64,000 bases of DNA from contig KV425560.1 in assembly GCA_001632425.1 (NCBI GenBank), forward strand, positions 418,418-482,417. Direction: 5' to 3'. Positions 34,681 to 45,910 of the stretch are shown here, piece by piece (positions within the stretch are counted from its first letter, which is position 1; the number at the start of each line of letters is the position of its first letter). A program made the translations under genes and the position numbers. The notes below the pieces were generated by a model. The model did not search any database, was not told the origin of the DNA, and saw only the letters and a list, made by a program, of their open reading frames with translations. This DNA comes from Neolentinus lepideus HHB14362 ss-1 (Eukaryota; Basidiomycota; Agaricomycetes; Gloeophyllales; Gloeophyllaceae).

Positions 34681-37600
34681 TCACAAATCGTACTGCAGAA
34701 AAAGGAGAAATCAGTGCCATTTGATGCAAGGACCAGAGGGTGGCTTACCTGGATCACCAATGAAGTGGGCCACTGGCTGATGCCCTCAGGCGTCAGGTAT
34801 TCCCACCGCGCTGCCTGGTTAGCCTCTGTCCTGAATCTACAAGACACTGTTAGAGTCCGCTTTCTCCATCCATAGCTGCTAATTACCTCTTCAGGTGTCC
34901 GGATTGACCAGGAGCACGGCGGACATTCTTAAGGTTGAAGACGACTCGCAAAACCTCCACGATGATCTAAAAGTAAGGTAGGCAGGCCATGTAAGCGGGT
35001 GGAGAATGGAACTGGGCAGCATACCTTGAAAGTAAGGTCCTCTCCGAGACACCTGTGACGTTGCATTTCAATGTTCCATACTTTTTTTTGGAGAAAAGTA
35101 ATTTACCTCGTTGATCCGTCAGCGATGAGGTAGGCATCCTTAGACCGGCTGAGATCTGCATCGGCGGAGTTGTTGAAGACGCCATCCTGTCAGAAGATCT
35201 GATAAGCAACAAGAAACCTCACGAGAGCTGATTACATACGTCCATATGTGCCTTCGCAATGTTGAGGAATACGTGATCGTTGGCCTGTACTGACATTATA
35301 CCCACAGACCGCGTCTGGCGACAGCGGCGATAGACGCCGGCGAAAGGAGGATCAAGTCCTGAATAAGAGTGAGTCAGAGAGGAATCTAGCTTTCCAGACT
35401 GGAACGCCTTACTGATAGCTTCGTACGCCAAAGCTTTCAAGACACCCTCAGATCTGGTGTCTGTGCCTCTGGCGTACGACTGGACCATGGCAACTTCTTT
35501 CTCGCCGAGGTACATGTTGATGACGTGAGTCAAGGCTGCAGATCAGGACGTGAATCGACAGTTCGATTGTGGTTTGGATTTTATAAGAAGGCATACTCTG
35601 TGAGAGCTCGACGGTAGAGCCAACCATAACAGCAAGGATCATGTTGGCCATTTTTTCGACAGAATAGCCGAGCGCGCAGAAGCGTTCTATGAACTCATCT
35701 CTGGCCGACTTCTGGTGGTTTGAGAATATGTGCGCGATACTGTACCAAATACCAGCGAGAACAGATCCATGACGACTTAGAGATGTCTTGATGTGACCCA
35801 GGAGTTCCTGGATCATCTTGTCTACACGATCATGCAGAGTCATCGCCTCGGCAGGGTCAATGTCAAGGAACAGGTACCTAATTGACGATGAGATTCAAGC
35901 ATAGTCCTGAAGTTTTGAATACGCACGCGTAAATCTGAGTGAGCATGTCGCATAGCTGCTGCTCGGTGTAGAGACCGTCGGGGTTACTCTTGGACTTCAG
36001 AGGTATGCCGGCCTGATAGTGACCAGTGAGCCTTGTACACACAACAAGTACTGGGTCATCTGTACCAGTTCACTTGCACCCCAATGGATGGGTGCGCAAC
36101 GGACAACATCGCGTACGATATCAATGTTCTGGATCTTACCGCCGACGTTACCATATGATTGCACCCGAATGAGCTCAGCTGCTTTGCGACCGAAGTATTT
36201 CGCGGTCCACTGTGCCAACTCGGCCGAGCCGGCTAGAGCGCGCAAGAGTTCGTGCTGCTCCTTGCGCGCCTTGTCCGAGTCGGTCGAAGCGATAAAGAAC
36301 CTTTTCAGTTCCTGAGTGAGCAGTACGAACTTGCAGAGCTGAGTCCCTTACCCATCACCCTTGATAAAAGCCGCCGCCCTGTCTGCACCCATCACCGAGA
36401 AGGCATCGTTGTTCAGGATCTCCTTGATAGCCTTGTAATCGTCAACCACGACGAGCGAGCTCTGCGTCGTCGGCCTATTAAATTCATACTTGTTAACCAC
36501 ACCGAGTTTCGTAAGATAACCTTTCATAGAGTCGGGCGTCATCAGAGGGAACCAGGTGTATGTACTGTTTGCACTGCACTGATCTCCGAGAGTGCGCAAG
36601 AAGAGGCGACCCAGCATGCTGCCGAAGCCTGGGCCGTTGCGGTCCCTCTGACAGTCATTGAAGCCCCAAGTAGTCATCGTGAAGGGAGTGTAATCAGCCG
36701 TGAAGAACCGATCACCTCTTGTGAGTGCGATGGCATCAGCCAGGATTGCACGACTGATTGTGTATCCTGAATCAGGCCAGTTCAATCACGAAGACCTTGC
36801 CCGAGAGGCAAGAGTTTTACCTGGGCAAAGGCCCGCTCCATCAGTAACAGGCTTTGCCTGCTCTGCCTGAAGCCCAACATACAACTCCAAGTTATTAATA
36901 TCTCCATATAACTTTTCTGCAGCAGAGGCAATCTCTGGATCGGAGTTCCATTCCAAGAAGCTGTTGTACGCTGAGGCAAAATTAGATTTGATATCAAAAA
37001 ATGAAGCTCGCTAATCACGTACTCTTAAGTCCGAGGAACTATATGACGAGGCACGTGAATCCAATGAATTATGAAGAAGAGGGGAAAGTACCTTTCTAAA
37101 GTCGTTCAATGAACAGCATCCCCAAGCTCGGCTCTGCATGATGCCCATAACCTCATTCAGGCGCATGACCTCGGGTGTGCCACGAGCACGGAAAGCTCCT
37201 CCTGGATGCTCAGTGCTGATGCATCGTTAGTGCTAAATGCTAGACTAATCAAGACCGTAAAATACATACGCGTTCCGCAAGAAATTGGCCAGCTCCTCAT
37301 CTTTGTAAGTTCCGTCGGCTTGCTTGATCAGCCTATGGGCATATTAGTGTGAATGTAGGTTAATGGGGGTCTAGCAAGCAAGACTTACTCTCCGAATGTC
37401 CAGTGGGAGCAATCAGGATCCACAGCCTGCAGTTCCTTCGCGGCCCTCTTGAAATCATCAGGAGTTACCTATATACCAGGTTAGTCAGCTCCGCACGGCG
37501 CATAACAATGAATCAGCAAGAAACTATTACCTGATCCCAAGGCTTGTTAGGGAACACTTGGGCAAAAATATGCTCAGCCCACTTCTCATCTGCGATGGAT

Positions 37601-39262
37601 GTCGTCGCATGCCATCTGTAGAGACAGTTGAACTGAAACAGTTGTTAGCTACAGTCCCATGCAGCAAGAGCACGGGCAGCACTTGCTTCGACACTGCAAG
37701 CATTTCCTCTGCCCCGTTCGAACAAGGAATGATCCTGCTTCCTGATTTCCTGCAATTATACACGCGTAAGATTCGAGCACGCAAAATCCCATCAAAGGCA
37801 TACGTACACCAAAAGGGTTCAGCACCCAGGTGCTCCCATCTCGTACCAATCCTAAGATACAGCTGAAGTAATCAGAGAAGACAACGGAACCAAACCAGCC
37901 AGCGTTGATCAACCGGGCTGTTTGGAATATATCTTCCTCTTGGGCCATGAGCTTCGCATTCTTCTCAGGGTCTTCTGGACCGATGGAATCAGGATCAATG
38001 TACCACCCTCTTTCATTGATCTCTAAGAGTTTGCGAGCAATGTACTGACACGGAAAAGGAAACAATAAGCCCCTGATATCTGAATGTGGGAAAATGGTCC
38101 AGGACATACGTTGTGATTCCTATTGAACAGGACCAGCAACACAGACACTGCCGGAGGGAGAAGGATTAGACGATTCTCGGCGAATACGTCTGGGTACAGG
38201 AGGCCGCGACCATCTCGAACTCGAATCTGGTTCTGTGCTTCTTGATTGTTGCCGTATAGTGGAGCGAGGTCAACATATGACGATGTCTCGTTAATATTGA
38301 CGTTCTCATGGGAAGTGCGGAAGACGCTGCGAGAAATTAAGTGACAAAGATCTATAGACCAAAAGCGTGCAATTGCATACCTGTGAATGACAAGAGCAGC
38401 GAAAGAGAAGAATAGACTGGAGAGTCCAGCAGGGTGTTTGACGAACTGAGTGACCGTATCAGTAAACAATGTCTAGAACAAATACGATGAATGCATACCC
38501 CGTCTCTCTTCAGCAATACGTCGAAGACAAGGCCCGGGTCTGGCAAGCTTTGCACTGGCAGAGGCACGATCTCCTGCACGCTTCTCGAGTATGGTGTATT
38601 CGCCTTGCCCAAATTCGGATCCGAGATGTTATTATTAGACCCGTCAGCTGCGCGATACGAGTACTGGGGACCGATGTAGGTTGCAGGAGGGTGAGGGAGA
38701 TCAAGATACACTTATGTAATGGTATGGATGGCATGATAATCAGTTCCGGGGGCGCACTAAACGCTCTTCGGTACCTACATAACTCAATAACAACATTTTG
38801 CATCGACGTCAATAATTCCCCTTCTGGCATGTGGGAAAGCAGGACGAGGATGTATTCGAGCTATACATCTCAATTGAGTGATGGCCAGCGAGTATATCAA
38901 TGCGCTCACCAGCATCTTCCTGTCATCTATGGCCTTCAAATGCCGAATGGCATCCACGACGGCACTCTAGTGGCACAGGAGTTAATGGAGGTCCACTAGG
39001 AGCCAGGAGTAAAGGTTGCCCACAATCTCGCCCAGATTCGGGATCCATGAGGCGCCTGCTTTCACCTACCATGCACAAAATGTTAATTGGGCGGTAGCGA
39101 AGACGGTATTGGGCTCACCTTCTGCCTAAAGTCGTTGACCACTTTCTCGATATCGTGTTCAGCCACGGCAACCTTTACGACACCATGTTTAATACCGACC
39201 GGCTAAAACGATGATAATTCAGAACGCACCAAGGGGGTAGTTTTTTGTAGGACAGAGGCCAT
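34681..39262 (-). CDS. ppo: Fatty-acid dioxygenase/cytochrome P450 fusion (psi-producing oxygenase, linoleate diol synthase type)
   Basis: Bifunctional haem enzyme making oxylipins (psi factors in Aspergillus) from linoleate/oleate: an N-terminal animal-type haem peroxidase domain makes a hydroperoxide and a C-terminal P450 domain isomerises it to a diol. ATG 39260-39262 (MAS...). Visible in the peroxidase half: SSYVDLAPLYGNNQEAQNQI, RLILLPPAVSVLLVLFNRNH with the conserved RNHN, IFQTARLINAGWF, and YRWHATTSIADEKW near 37620 with the radical Tyr and proximal haem His of the cyclooxygenase type. The P450 half includes FCALGYSVEKMANMILAVMV and ends, after a 71-nt intron, with YLIADGSTRCLGEDLTFK, where Cys is the haem ligand in GxxxCxG. 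The C-terminus is REYLTPEG-like (RWEYLTPEGISQWPTSLVIQ) then YDL and TGA 34681-34683. More than 15 introns; the first intron is unresolved. Retention of the Cys suggests a true diol synthase. Confidence 0.92.
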
Positions 39263-40886
39263 GATGTCTAGCTGAGATCGTGGTACCCAGAGAGAATAAA
39301 ATGCTTAAGCAAAGGGGGGCTGAAGCTTTATAGCGGCCACTCTAAAAAACCAATGACAGGATAGCACTCTTCCATGCATGTCAGAATATTCGGAGACAGC
39401 GTAACTATAAGCAGCGAGCTTCTTCCAACCCGAACAACAGAACGTCGGACATGCTAGCACTAGTGGGAAGCTTGCGGAGATCAATTAGAAGTATTTTCGT
39501 GTATCAAGGTCATCCGTTCCAAGGGATTCAGCCGCCGGAGTGAATACTTGCTCTTCGCGGCAGCGACAAATGAGAATCAACTAGTCATGCCTTCTTAGAG
39601 TCGATCAAATGCCAAATCGGGCGACTCACTGGTGACGGTGGGCGTTCCGCGGTGTGTTGGGTCCTTTGCCCAACTCGCTCATCTGCAGGCCGAAAAGGCA
39701 TAAATTGGACCATGGGATGAGCATGTTGGAGATACTAATGAATAGATGGACGCCAGTTGGTGAGAAAAAACAGAACATGCACGAGGTCTGGCGTACGACT
39801 GGAAGTCGACGTATCCGACATCCGAAAGCGAGGGAATTGACTGTGCTCGTCTGTCTCAGTACTGATCTGCGAACTGAGTTTGTTCAGTAGCCAGTGCGCT
39901 GATCTCAATTCCACGTGAATAAAAGATGGTCAAGAATCGCGCTCTCCGGAGTCATCGAAAAATACAGTTTGGAGACGGGGTCACATTCATCGGTATCTGT
40001 ACGACAAGCGAAGATGTCCGCCCGGAGTCAGGGAGGCACCGTACGCTAATACAACCCTGATAATCATTAGACGTGATAGATGAACGGCAGCAGTTAAGTA
40101 GACTCGTCACAATCTAGATATAGTTTTAGCTCACCTAACCAATAAGGAGCACCTCATGCTGCTCAAACAATCGAGGGAGAGGCCTGTAAATCTGCCACTG
40201 ATGGATTCCGTACGCCATGCGTCGTCCACACACGTGCAGTCGATCGAAGGTTAGTACAGCAACCACTTATCGGACTTCTGAGTATATTTGAAGCATACCG
40301 AATCGACGAGGATATTGGGAGAGGATTTATGCGATACAATCTCAAGTACTGACCGTGTATCAATGTCTTCCCATTCGAACTTGGTCATGAGCCGCTTTCA
40401 CTTGCCAGCGGCCGTCCACTTCGGATTCTCGTCTCAAGCTGGAGACGCCGACCGACGACTGGCTCTTCGCTCAAAGATGTGCCAGTACCAGTAGTACCTC
40501 AATTAATTGTTTAGTCATCGTAGTCATCGACTACGGTAAAGAGATATGGCAATACCCTGTGACACAAACCTGCACGGTCTAAACTCATAAAGGAAATGAT
40601 TAAATGGGATATTTCGAGACTGCCGAAAAGTGCGACAGGAAGAAATGATCTCCTGAGGCCTTAAGATGGTATGACAAAGAAGATCATGATACTTAGCGCA
40701 GTAGTGCACACGTAGATGGTTATAAGCCAGGCAAAAGACACACGCTGTGCACTTTTAGACCGAAGACCGTCCTAGACCGTCGCGTTGTGATGTGCAGAAG
40801 GCTCCTCAGCATTTAGGAGTTCCGATTAGTTCGAATCTGACATGGCCATGACATACACTATGATGTCCTGAAAGAATGTTGTTATA
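39263..40886. other. 1.6-kb intergenic region, no gene seen
   Basis: Left end is the dioxygenase promoter. The rest has only short frames without coding character on either strand, and the right end is the 3' flank of the epsilon-COP gene. No repeat, tRNA or mobile-element sequence was recognised. Confidence 0.5.
39326..39334 (-). promoter_or_regulatory. TATA box (GCTATAAAG) with nearby ATTGG
   Basis: GCTATAAAG on the minus strand about 65 bp upstream of the dioxygenase ATG. An inverted CCAAT (ATTGG, plus-strand 39350-39354) lies about 20 bp further upstream. Together they look like an inducible-type core promoter. Confidence 0.55.
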
Positions 40887-42015
40887 TCAAGCCACTGTAG
40901 CCAAAGCCGGTACAGTGAACTTCGACGCGAAGTCATCGAACAGCTCCGCTTTCTTCGCAACCTCGACAACAAGTGGATGTTGGGGGTATTTACTCGTCAA
41001 ATCGCTAGAGACATTGAATTAATTTAGAATGGACATTGTGTGTGATAGTCTGTAGATGCGTACTTCCATAATTGCTCCGCTTCAGCTTTCTTAGAGACCG
41101 GTAGCCCAGATGCCACGGTCAGCGCAGCAAGTGTCTCCGCGTCGTCCGGCTTCTGCGTCAACGCCTCCTCAAAATCGGACTTCGCGCCTTGGATGTCGCC
41201 TTTCAGCAGCCGCGTCACGCCACGGGCAGTTAGTAAATGGGGAGAGGTCAAAGAAGGGTTGCCCAATTGCTCGTTATAGAAAGAATTAGGGTTGGTGTAA
41301 GCGTTATTATCGATTTTGACCAGGTCGATAAAAGACTCGATGAGTTGGAGGAGCAGATCGTCCTCTGCCCAGCGTTTCGCTCGGTTGAACTCTTTCGTGG
41401 CAAGGTCACTGCGGTTGAGAGAGAGGTAGATTTGAACTGTGACGGCCACACTATGGGTGTGAGTGCATAGATGTAGCTCTGGATGAGCGGAGGTATCTTG
41501 AGGAACTGAAGCAATTTGGCTCACGCTTCGAGATTCTCATGATTTGTCCCAGCACCCAACGTCTCCAACGCCTCCTCAACCTCACCAGCCCAAACGAAAG
41601 CGGTGCCCGCCAACACCCTTACCATACCCTTCTGCTTCTCATCAACGCTCACGTCTTCGCCTTCGATCTCAATGCATAGATCTCGGAGTTCCTCGAGCGC
41701 AGACTCTTTGTCCGCATCTTCTGCAGCGGCCCTATACCGAGCGAGTGCTGAGACAGCTTTCAGGGAGACATCGTCGCTGTCGGAAGGAACGAGGTCCTCA
41801 ACTGCTTCGGGGTTTCCAGCGGCGATTTGGGCACGAGCTTTATAGAGCAAGATGGGATTGTAGTCAGGAGAGTTGGGGTCGGGGACCGTCAGGTCGATTA
41901 ATGATGAATAGGCCCCTTGAGGATCCTGCAGTAAGGGTTAAATTCAATAACATACGGTATAAAACATACCGAGGATAAATTGCTGTTTGACATGGTATAA
42001 TTCGGAGGACTCCAT
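40887..42015 (-). CDS. SEC28: Coatomer subunit epsilon
   Basis: Epsilon-COP of the COPI coat, stabilising alpha-COP in Golgi-to-ER retrograde vesicles. ATG 42013-42015 gives MESSELYHVKQQFILG and splices (…CTC-G to acceptor CTCAAG, then GG-GCC-TAT) into AYSSLIDLTVPDPNSPDYNP. The family's ELYxVKxxFxxGxY opening is thus intact. A competing start (MSNSNLSS) uses another frame and loses this motif. TPR-type helices follow: LLYKARAQIAAGNPEAVEDL, GTAFVWAGEVEEALETLGA, VQIYLSLNRSDLATKEFNRA and LLKGDIQGAKSDFEEALTQK. The last exon gives YPQHPLVVEV and FDDFASKFTVPALATVA with TGA 40887-40889. Length about 300 aa and the superhelical TPR pattern fit the family. Shares a 212-bp promoter region with RAD9. 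Confidence 0.94.
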
Positions 42016-42227
42016 CCTGGGCTGAGTTAGACTTCGCGTCGAATTCAAGGCTTAGGCCTTAAGCGTGACACGTACTGGAAGTTACGCTACGTGTCATCTG
42101 ACCCTTGTTACTAGCACGTGTAGCCATAATATAATACGCGTTGTCCACACCGTAGAGGGTGCTGTGGCTTACATTTTTCTTCCTTCTATCAGGTCCCTTT
42201 CCTCCTATTGGCAGAGTAACTGGCGAT
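42016..42227. promoter_or_regulatory. Bidirectional promoter, epsilon-COP / RAD9, with ACGTG inverted repeat
   Basis: Only 212 bp separate the divergent start codons. Within it TGACACGTA (42066-42074) and TACGTGTCA (42088-42096) form a perfect 9-bp inverted repeat with a 13-nt spacer, and a further CACGTG lies at about 42115-42120. ACGTG cores are bound by bZIP and bHLH regulators. Role here is inferred from position. Confidence 0.5.
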
Positions 42228-44182
42228 ATGCAAGCCACGCTTGACGCCACTGGTTTAAAACGTGAGTCTTTGCCTCGACGAATCTTACAAGTGTTTGCTG
42301 AAAGTCATCAGCCTTCACCAGGGCACTCGCATGTCTCTCAAAATACGGCGATGACCTCACAATATACGCCACACCGGACTCCTTCTCCCTTTCTACGACC
42401 AACTCTTCTATGTCGGCGTATGCGCGATACAAGTTCGCAAAGCAGTTCTTCGTGAGATATAACGTAGGGGACAAGAAGTCGGAACGAGATAGATTGGCGG
42501 ATGGTGTGCAGGAAATGTTGACGGTGACAGGGCAGCTATTGACCAAGGTGAAGTCTGCGTTGTGTGGATCGGCGATTGATGCTGAGAGGTCTGCGTAGTC
42601 TCTACTCTCGATCTTGAAACATCGTACGGTAGAGAAATCAGTCAGCAGATGCGAGCTCTCTGTCGTCGAGGGCTTAGCTTCCGATCAGGATGATGAAGAT
42701 AATGATACTCTGGAGAGCAAGCTTATTGTTCGTCTGCACTGCAAACACGGTAAGCACTAGACTGTCGGCTTTGATGACGCGCGCATATGCACTCTCCACA
42801 CTCTCAGGTGTTGTCAAAACACACAAACTACTACTCCTCACCCCAACTTCCCTCTTAGCCCCAGGCCCCCCCTCCTCGCTTGCCGAATCCCGTCTGACCA
42901 TCGGTCCCCGGTCAGTCAAAGATATGATCGAACAGTTTCCCTCCACGAAGACTGCGAAGAGCGACCCACAACTAGTATGGACATTTAGTCATACTGATGT
43001 CCATCTTAAGAGCGTCGACAGCTTTTTCGATTCCAAAGGTTGGTACTATGCACTGACCGTCATTGGATGTAATTAATACTTGACAGTGGGTGCGCAGTTA
43101 TCAACGGAGCTGACAATAAGCGCGGACGAGTTTGATGTTTATGATATTTACTGCCCGCCTGTAACAATTGCATTTCATCTGCGCGAGTTCAATGTCCGTA
43201 CTATTTACTCCTTCCTCCCCCTTCACCCGCCCCATCCTGACAACTCAGGCTAACACATACCATCGCCAAGGTAGGCTAGTATCGCCTTCGCAGAGTCCAC
43301 GGCACTTGCCCTCGACTTGCGATTCACGGATCCTCTCTCGCCACTGTTCATCGACGTCGGCGACGACAGCTTCGACGCGCTCTTCGTGATATCGACGAGC
43401 CAGGTGCATGGCGTTGGGCGCGGCGCTAGTCAGGTTCAGGGCTCGCAACCCCAGGCTGTGAATGGCAATGAAAGGAAGCGAGGGCGCGAGGAAGAGGCAC
43501 CCGATGTGAATGTGCAGGATCATGGTAAGAGACCCGCAGACCGGAGAAAGCCTATGAAAGTCGTGCAGCGGACGGACGTCGCTGGATATCAGAAGACCAC
43601 TGACAGCTCATCGAGCACATCGCAACCTGGTGGAGGACTGATGCCTTCGCCTCCTTCGATACCGCGACAGCGATCCTCGCTTTTGGACGAACACGAACCA
43701 GGACCGTCTTCCCTCCGGAGAGATGCATCTGAGCCGTTGTTCCTGCCACCTTCGTCCTTGCCTCGACAGCAGTCGCCGCTCTTCAGCCAGCCCGCAGGCC
43801 TAGAACCGCTCTTCCTTCCAGGTTCGCAGCTGTCTCAGGCAGCAGAACAAGCTATAAGGGACTCCGGACTCGGGATAGAGAACATGAATACGGCGGAGTT
43901 TGAGGCTATGCTCGAAGGGGACGAGGAGGAAATGGAGCTGTTGGGGTCACAGGTGCCTCGGAAGGTCAGTGCAGGAAGTGGTGATCGCGAGACGAACGGG
44001 AAAGATGAGAATGAGAGCGAGACGGAGTCAGACGATGATAGTATGAGTCTTTGGGAGGATGTGGAGATGTTACCAACCCAGGAGAAGAGCCATGGTGGCG
44101 ATAAGGTCTGGACGTCAACGAGTCGAGAACGACAATTGCTCATGATTGTCCTTAGAGTTTCAGGCCATTGTTCGAAGACTGA
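42228..44182 (+). CDS. RAD9: DNA-damage checkpoint clamp subunit Rad9
   Basis: PCNA-like subunit of the Rad9-Rad1-Hus1 clamp, loaded at damaged DNA to activate ATR/Mec1 signalling. ATG 42228 gives MQATLDATGLK, spliced to PFTRALACLSKYGDDLTIYA, then MSAYARYKFAKQFFVRYNV: the N-terminal PCNA-like fold. A second PCNA-like half reads QLSTELTISADEFDVYDIYC, ALALDLRFTDPLSPLFIDVG and DSFDALFVISTSQ. The C-terminal tail (from about 43430) is unstructured and rich in Ser-Pro/Ser-Gln, as in orthologues where it is phosphorylated to recruit TopBP1/Rad4. The last intron (44108 to the TTAG acceptor at about 44156) brings in SFRPLFED and TGA 44180-44182; reading through instead would end at 44198 with a frame of no family likeness. 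About six exons; length about 500 aa. Confidence 0.9.
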
Positions 44183-44747
44183 GGTTTCATTTTGGTGAGT
44201 TTTACATATATGTAGCCGGGGCATTGCTGTCAATACACGAAGTACCATTTAGACGTTCTCTTATGACTATCTGTCAATTTGTTATGCGAGGCGCGTACTG
44301 GAGAAAATTCGTGAAGTCGGATAAAGGCTGTTCTGTCCAGTCGAGATGCTTGATAGCTTCTCTAGGACAAGAAGAGGTGACGTCTTCTGACTGCGGCTTC
44401 TGCGTCGGTGGTCGTGGAATGATCAGGCTTAGTTAGGTGTTCTTGGTCGATTTCAGAGTACCGGTTTACCGCTGTATTGATTGGTCTTCCAAAACAATAC
44501 AGTAGGCCATACTGAAAAACGCAATTTCAAGTTCGCACGACCAACGTCGACGTAGCGTCACGGCACCTATGACATTTCGGTCACCGGTCGCCGCCTTGTT
44601 ATCAATATGCCCTGGCTAATCTGGAGCTCAGAGAGGGTATCGTCAATACAAAGCAAGGCCTAGAGGTGCTTTAAGATTCACCAGTCAACAGAGCCAGAAA
44701 AGTATCAACCGCATTGGCTGATTTGAGGATAATCGTTAACCCAGAAT
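44183..44747. other. Convergent intergenic region, no gene seen
   Basis: Shared 3' flank of RAD9 and the Cys-motif protein gene. Contains CCGGTTTACCGCTGTATTGAT and a nearby partial inverted copy of TGTATTG/CAATACA (about 44474-44501). No gene. Confidence 0.4.
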
Positions 44748-45453
44748 TTAGAAATAGTCGGGTTTCGAGTCAGGGTTACGCGGTATATCAGTAAGGATCG
44801 ACCAAAGGCCTCTCCTCTCAAATTTGGAGCAATACTGCGACTGTCCTGAAATAACTGAAGGGCAGATTCTGGATTGCACTTACCCCACACCAGTACACTG
44901 GATCAACTCCATCCTCCACTTTGTACCAGCGCCTCTCGTCCCCGTCGCTCTCCCAGGTCCCGCAGTAGGAGCACTTCCTAGATAACTCCTCATCGGAAAC
45001 AAGTATTTCGACTTGTCTTGCGTCAATCTCCACCTCATTCTTCGGATCGCGCCCTGCCTTCTCCCGCCTTGAATTTCCTGTCACCTTGATGAAAGGCTTA
45101 GTCGCGGATAGTAAATCCTGCAGAAACTCCTCCGCGTTCTCCTCACAGGAAGGGTTAAACCAAAATCGGTGATTAAGGTGTTCCAGGCCTTTCGGAGGAG
45201 CCGTCGTGGGCGGGTCGGTTGGCCGGGGGCTATTGAGGGAGGACACCCATCTCGTGACTGCCATTCCGTACGCGCGACCCCAGACGATATACCAACGATT
45301 CGCGCGCCTGTGCAAGGCCATGCTCAAGTTTATCTTGGGTGTGCTGAATATAAACAAAGGACGATCTGTTTGCTGCGGATTTTTGACGACATTTGTCGAA
45401 CCAGGGACTGGAAGATCACGTCCAGGCGCGTCGGTGCCGGCTTGGTCTGGCAT
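44748..45453 (-). CDS. Hypothetical protein with CxxC...CxxxxC motif
   Basis: Not recognised. ATG 45451-45453 opens MPDQAGTDAPGRDLPVPG. The first exon runs to about 44884 and includes MALHRRANRWYIVWGRAYGM, HRFWFNPSCEENAEEFLQDL and DARQVEILVSDEELSRKCSY. The end of exon 1 (CSYCGTWESDGDERRWYKVE, then DPVYWCG) meets a perfect GTAAGT donor in phase 0. Splicing to the acceptor GGACAG gives SQYCSKFERRGLWSILTDIP and PDSKPDYF before TAA 44748-44750. The joined motif C-x2-C-x(about 22)-C-x4-C would bind one zinc ion. Central part basic and Trp/His-rich; no membrane span. A minus-strand TATATAAAG lies 38 bp upstream of the ATG, so either the 5' UTR is very short or the start is an internal Met. Length about 220 aa. 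Function unknown. Confidence 0.6.
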
Positions 45454-45490
45454 GGGGATCAGAGTTCTGAGAAATAAGAACCAGAAGCGC

Positions 45491-45499
45491 CTTTATATA
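45491..45499 (-). promoter_or_regulatory. TATA box (TATATAAAG)
   Basis: Minus-strand TATATAAAG 38 bp upstream of the leftward ATG at 45453. Confidence 0.5.
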
Positions 45500-45605
45500 C
45501 TGAATCCGAGTTCGACTTGCGGCGGCCGACGCAAGCTATACCGTGCACGTGTTCGACGCGTCGTACGCGTTTCAGAGCAACCAGCTCCTGAATCAGGTCT
45601 TACAA

Positions 45606-45659
45606 ATTCTCCAATACTTAAGGAGTAACGAATTCGTTACTCCTTAAGTATTGGAGAAT
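45606..45659. repeat. Perfect 54-bp palindrome without spacer
   Basis: Bases 45606-45632 (ATTCTCCAATACTTAAGGAG...AA) are exactly repeated in reverse complement at 45633-45659, centred on an EcoRI-type GAATTC. No mismatch and no loop. It sits in a divergent promoter region. Could be a cruciform-forming regulatory site, a foldback insertion or an assembly artefact. Confidence 0.9.
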
Positions 45660-45797
45660 CACACACATCCTCTTATTCCGAGGTCTCTGATGCCTGATTG
45701 CATTCTGAACTGGCGCAGCGGATGACGAGCCTCCCGAGCCTGAGATGTACTGTCAGCCTCAGGATGCGGCTGGCAGTCCGTCTTAGAACAGGAGGCA

Positions 45798-45803
45798 TAT
45801 AAA
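45798..45803 (+). promoter_or_regulatory. TATA box (TATAAA)
   Basis: Canonical TATAAA about 110 bp upstream of the ATG at 45911, followed by a C/T-rich leader. Confidence 0.6.
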
Positions 45804-45910
45804 CCCAGCTGAGTCGTCCAACTCTTCTCATCACATACCATCACCTGCACCTTGTGTACCACACTCTATCCATTGCCTACTTTACCCCACATCTGTCTCT
45901 CATCATAACC

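Larger units (their letters stand above)
45454..45910. promoter_or_regulatory. Divergent promoter region carrying a 54-bp palindrome
   Basis: Lies between divergent genes at 44748-45453 and 45911-47145. Contains a TATA box for each gene and, between them, a perfect palindrome (all listed separately). Confidence 0.55.

Noticed and set aside
39654..39890. Plus-strand open frame of 78 codons
   Set aside because: No ATG at its start, no splice context and no coding bias; treated as chance in intergenic DNA.
41960..42015. Alternative epsilon-COP start MSNSNLSS
   Set aside because: It needs another frame and removes the conserved ELYHVKQQFILGAY opening that the chosen start and splice restore.
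44108..44198. Read-through C-terminus of Rad9 ending at 44198
   Set aside because: Splicing at the GTCTGG donor and TTAG acceptor gives SFRPLFED, a compact acidic end that fits the Rad9 tail better.
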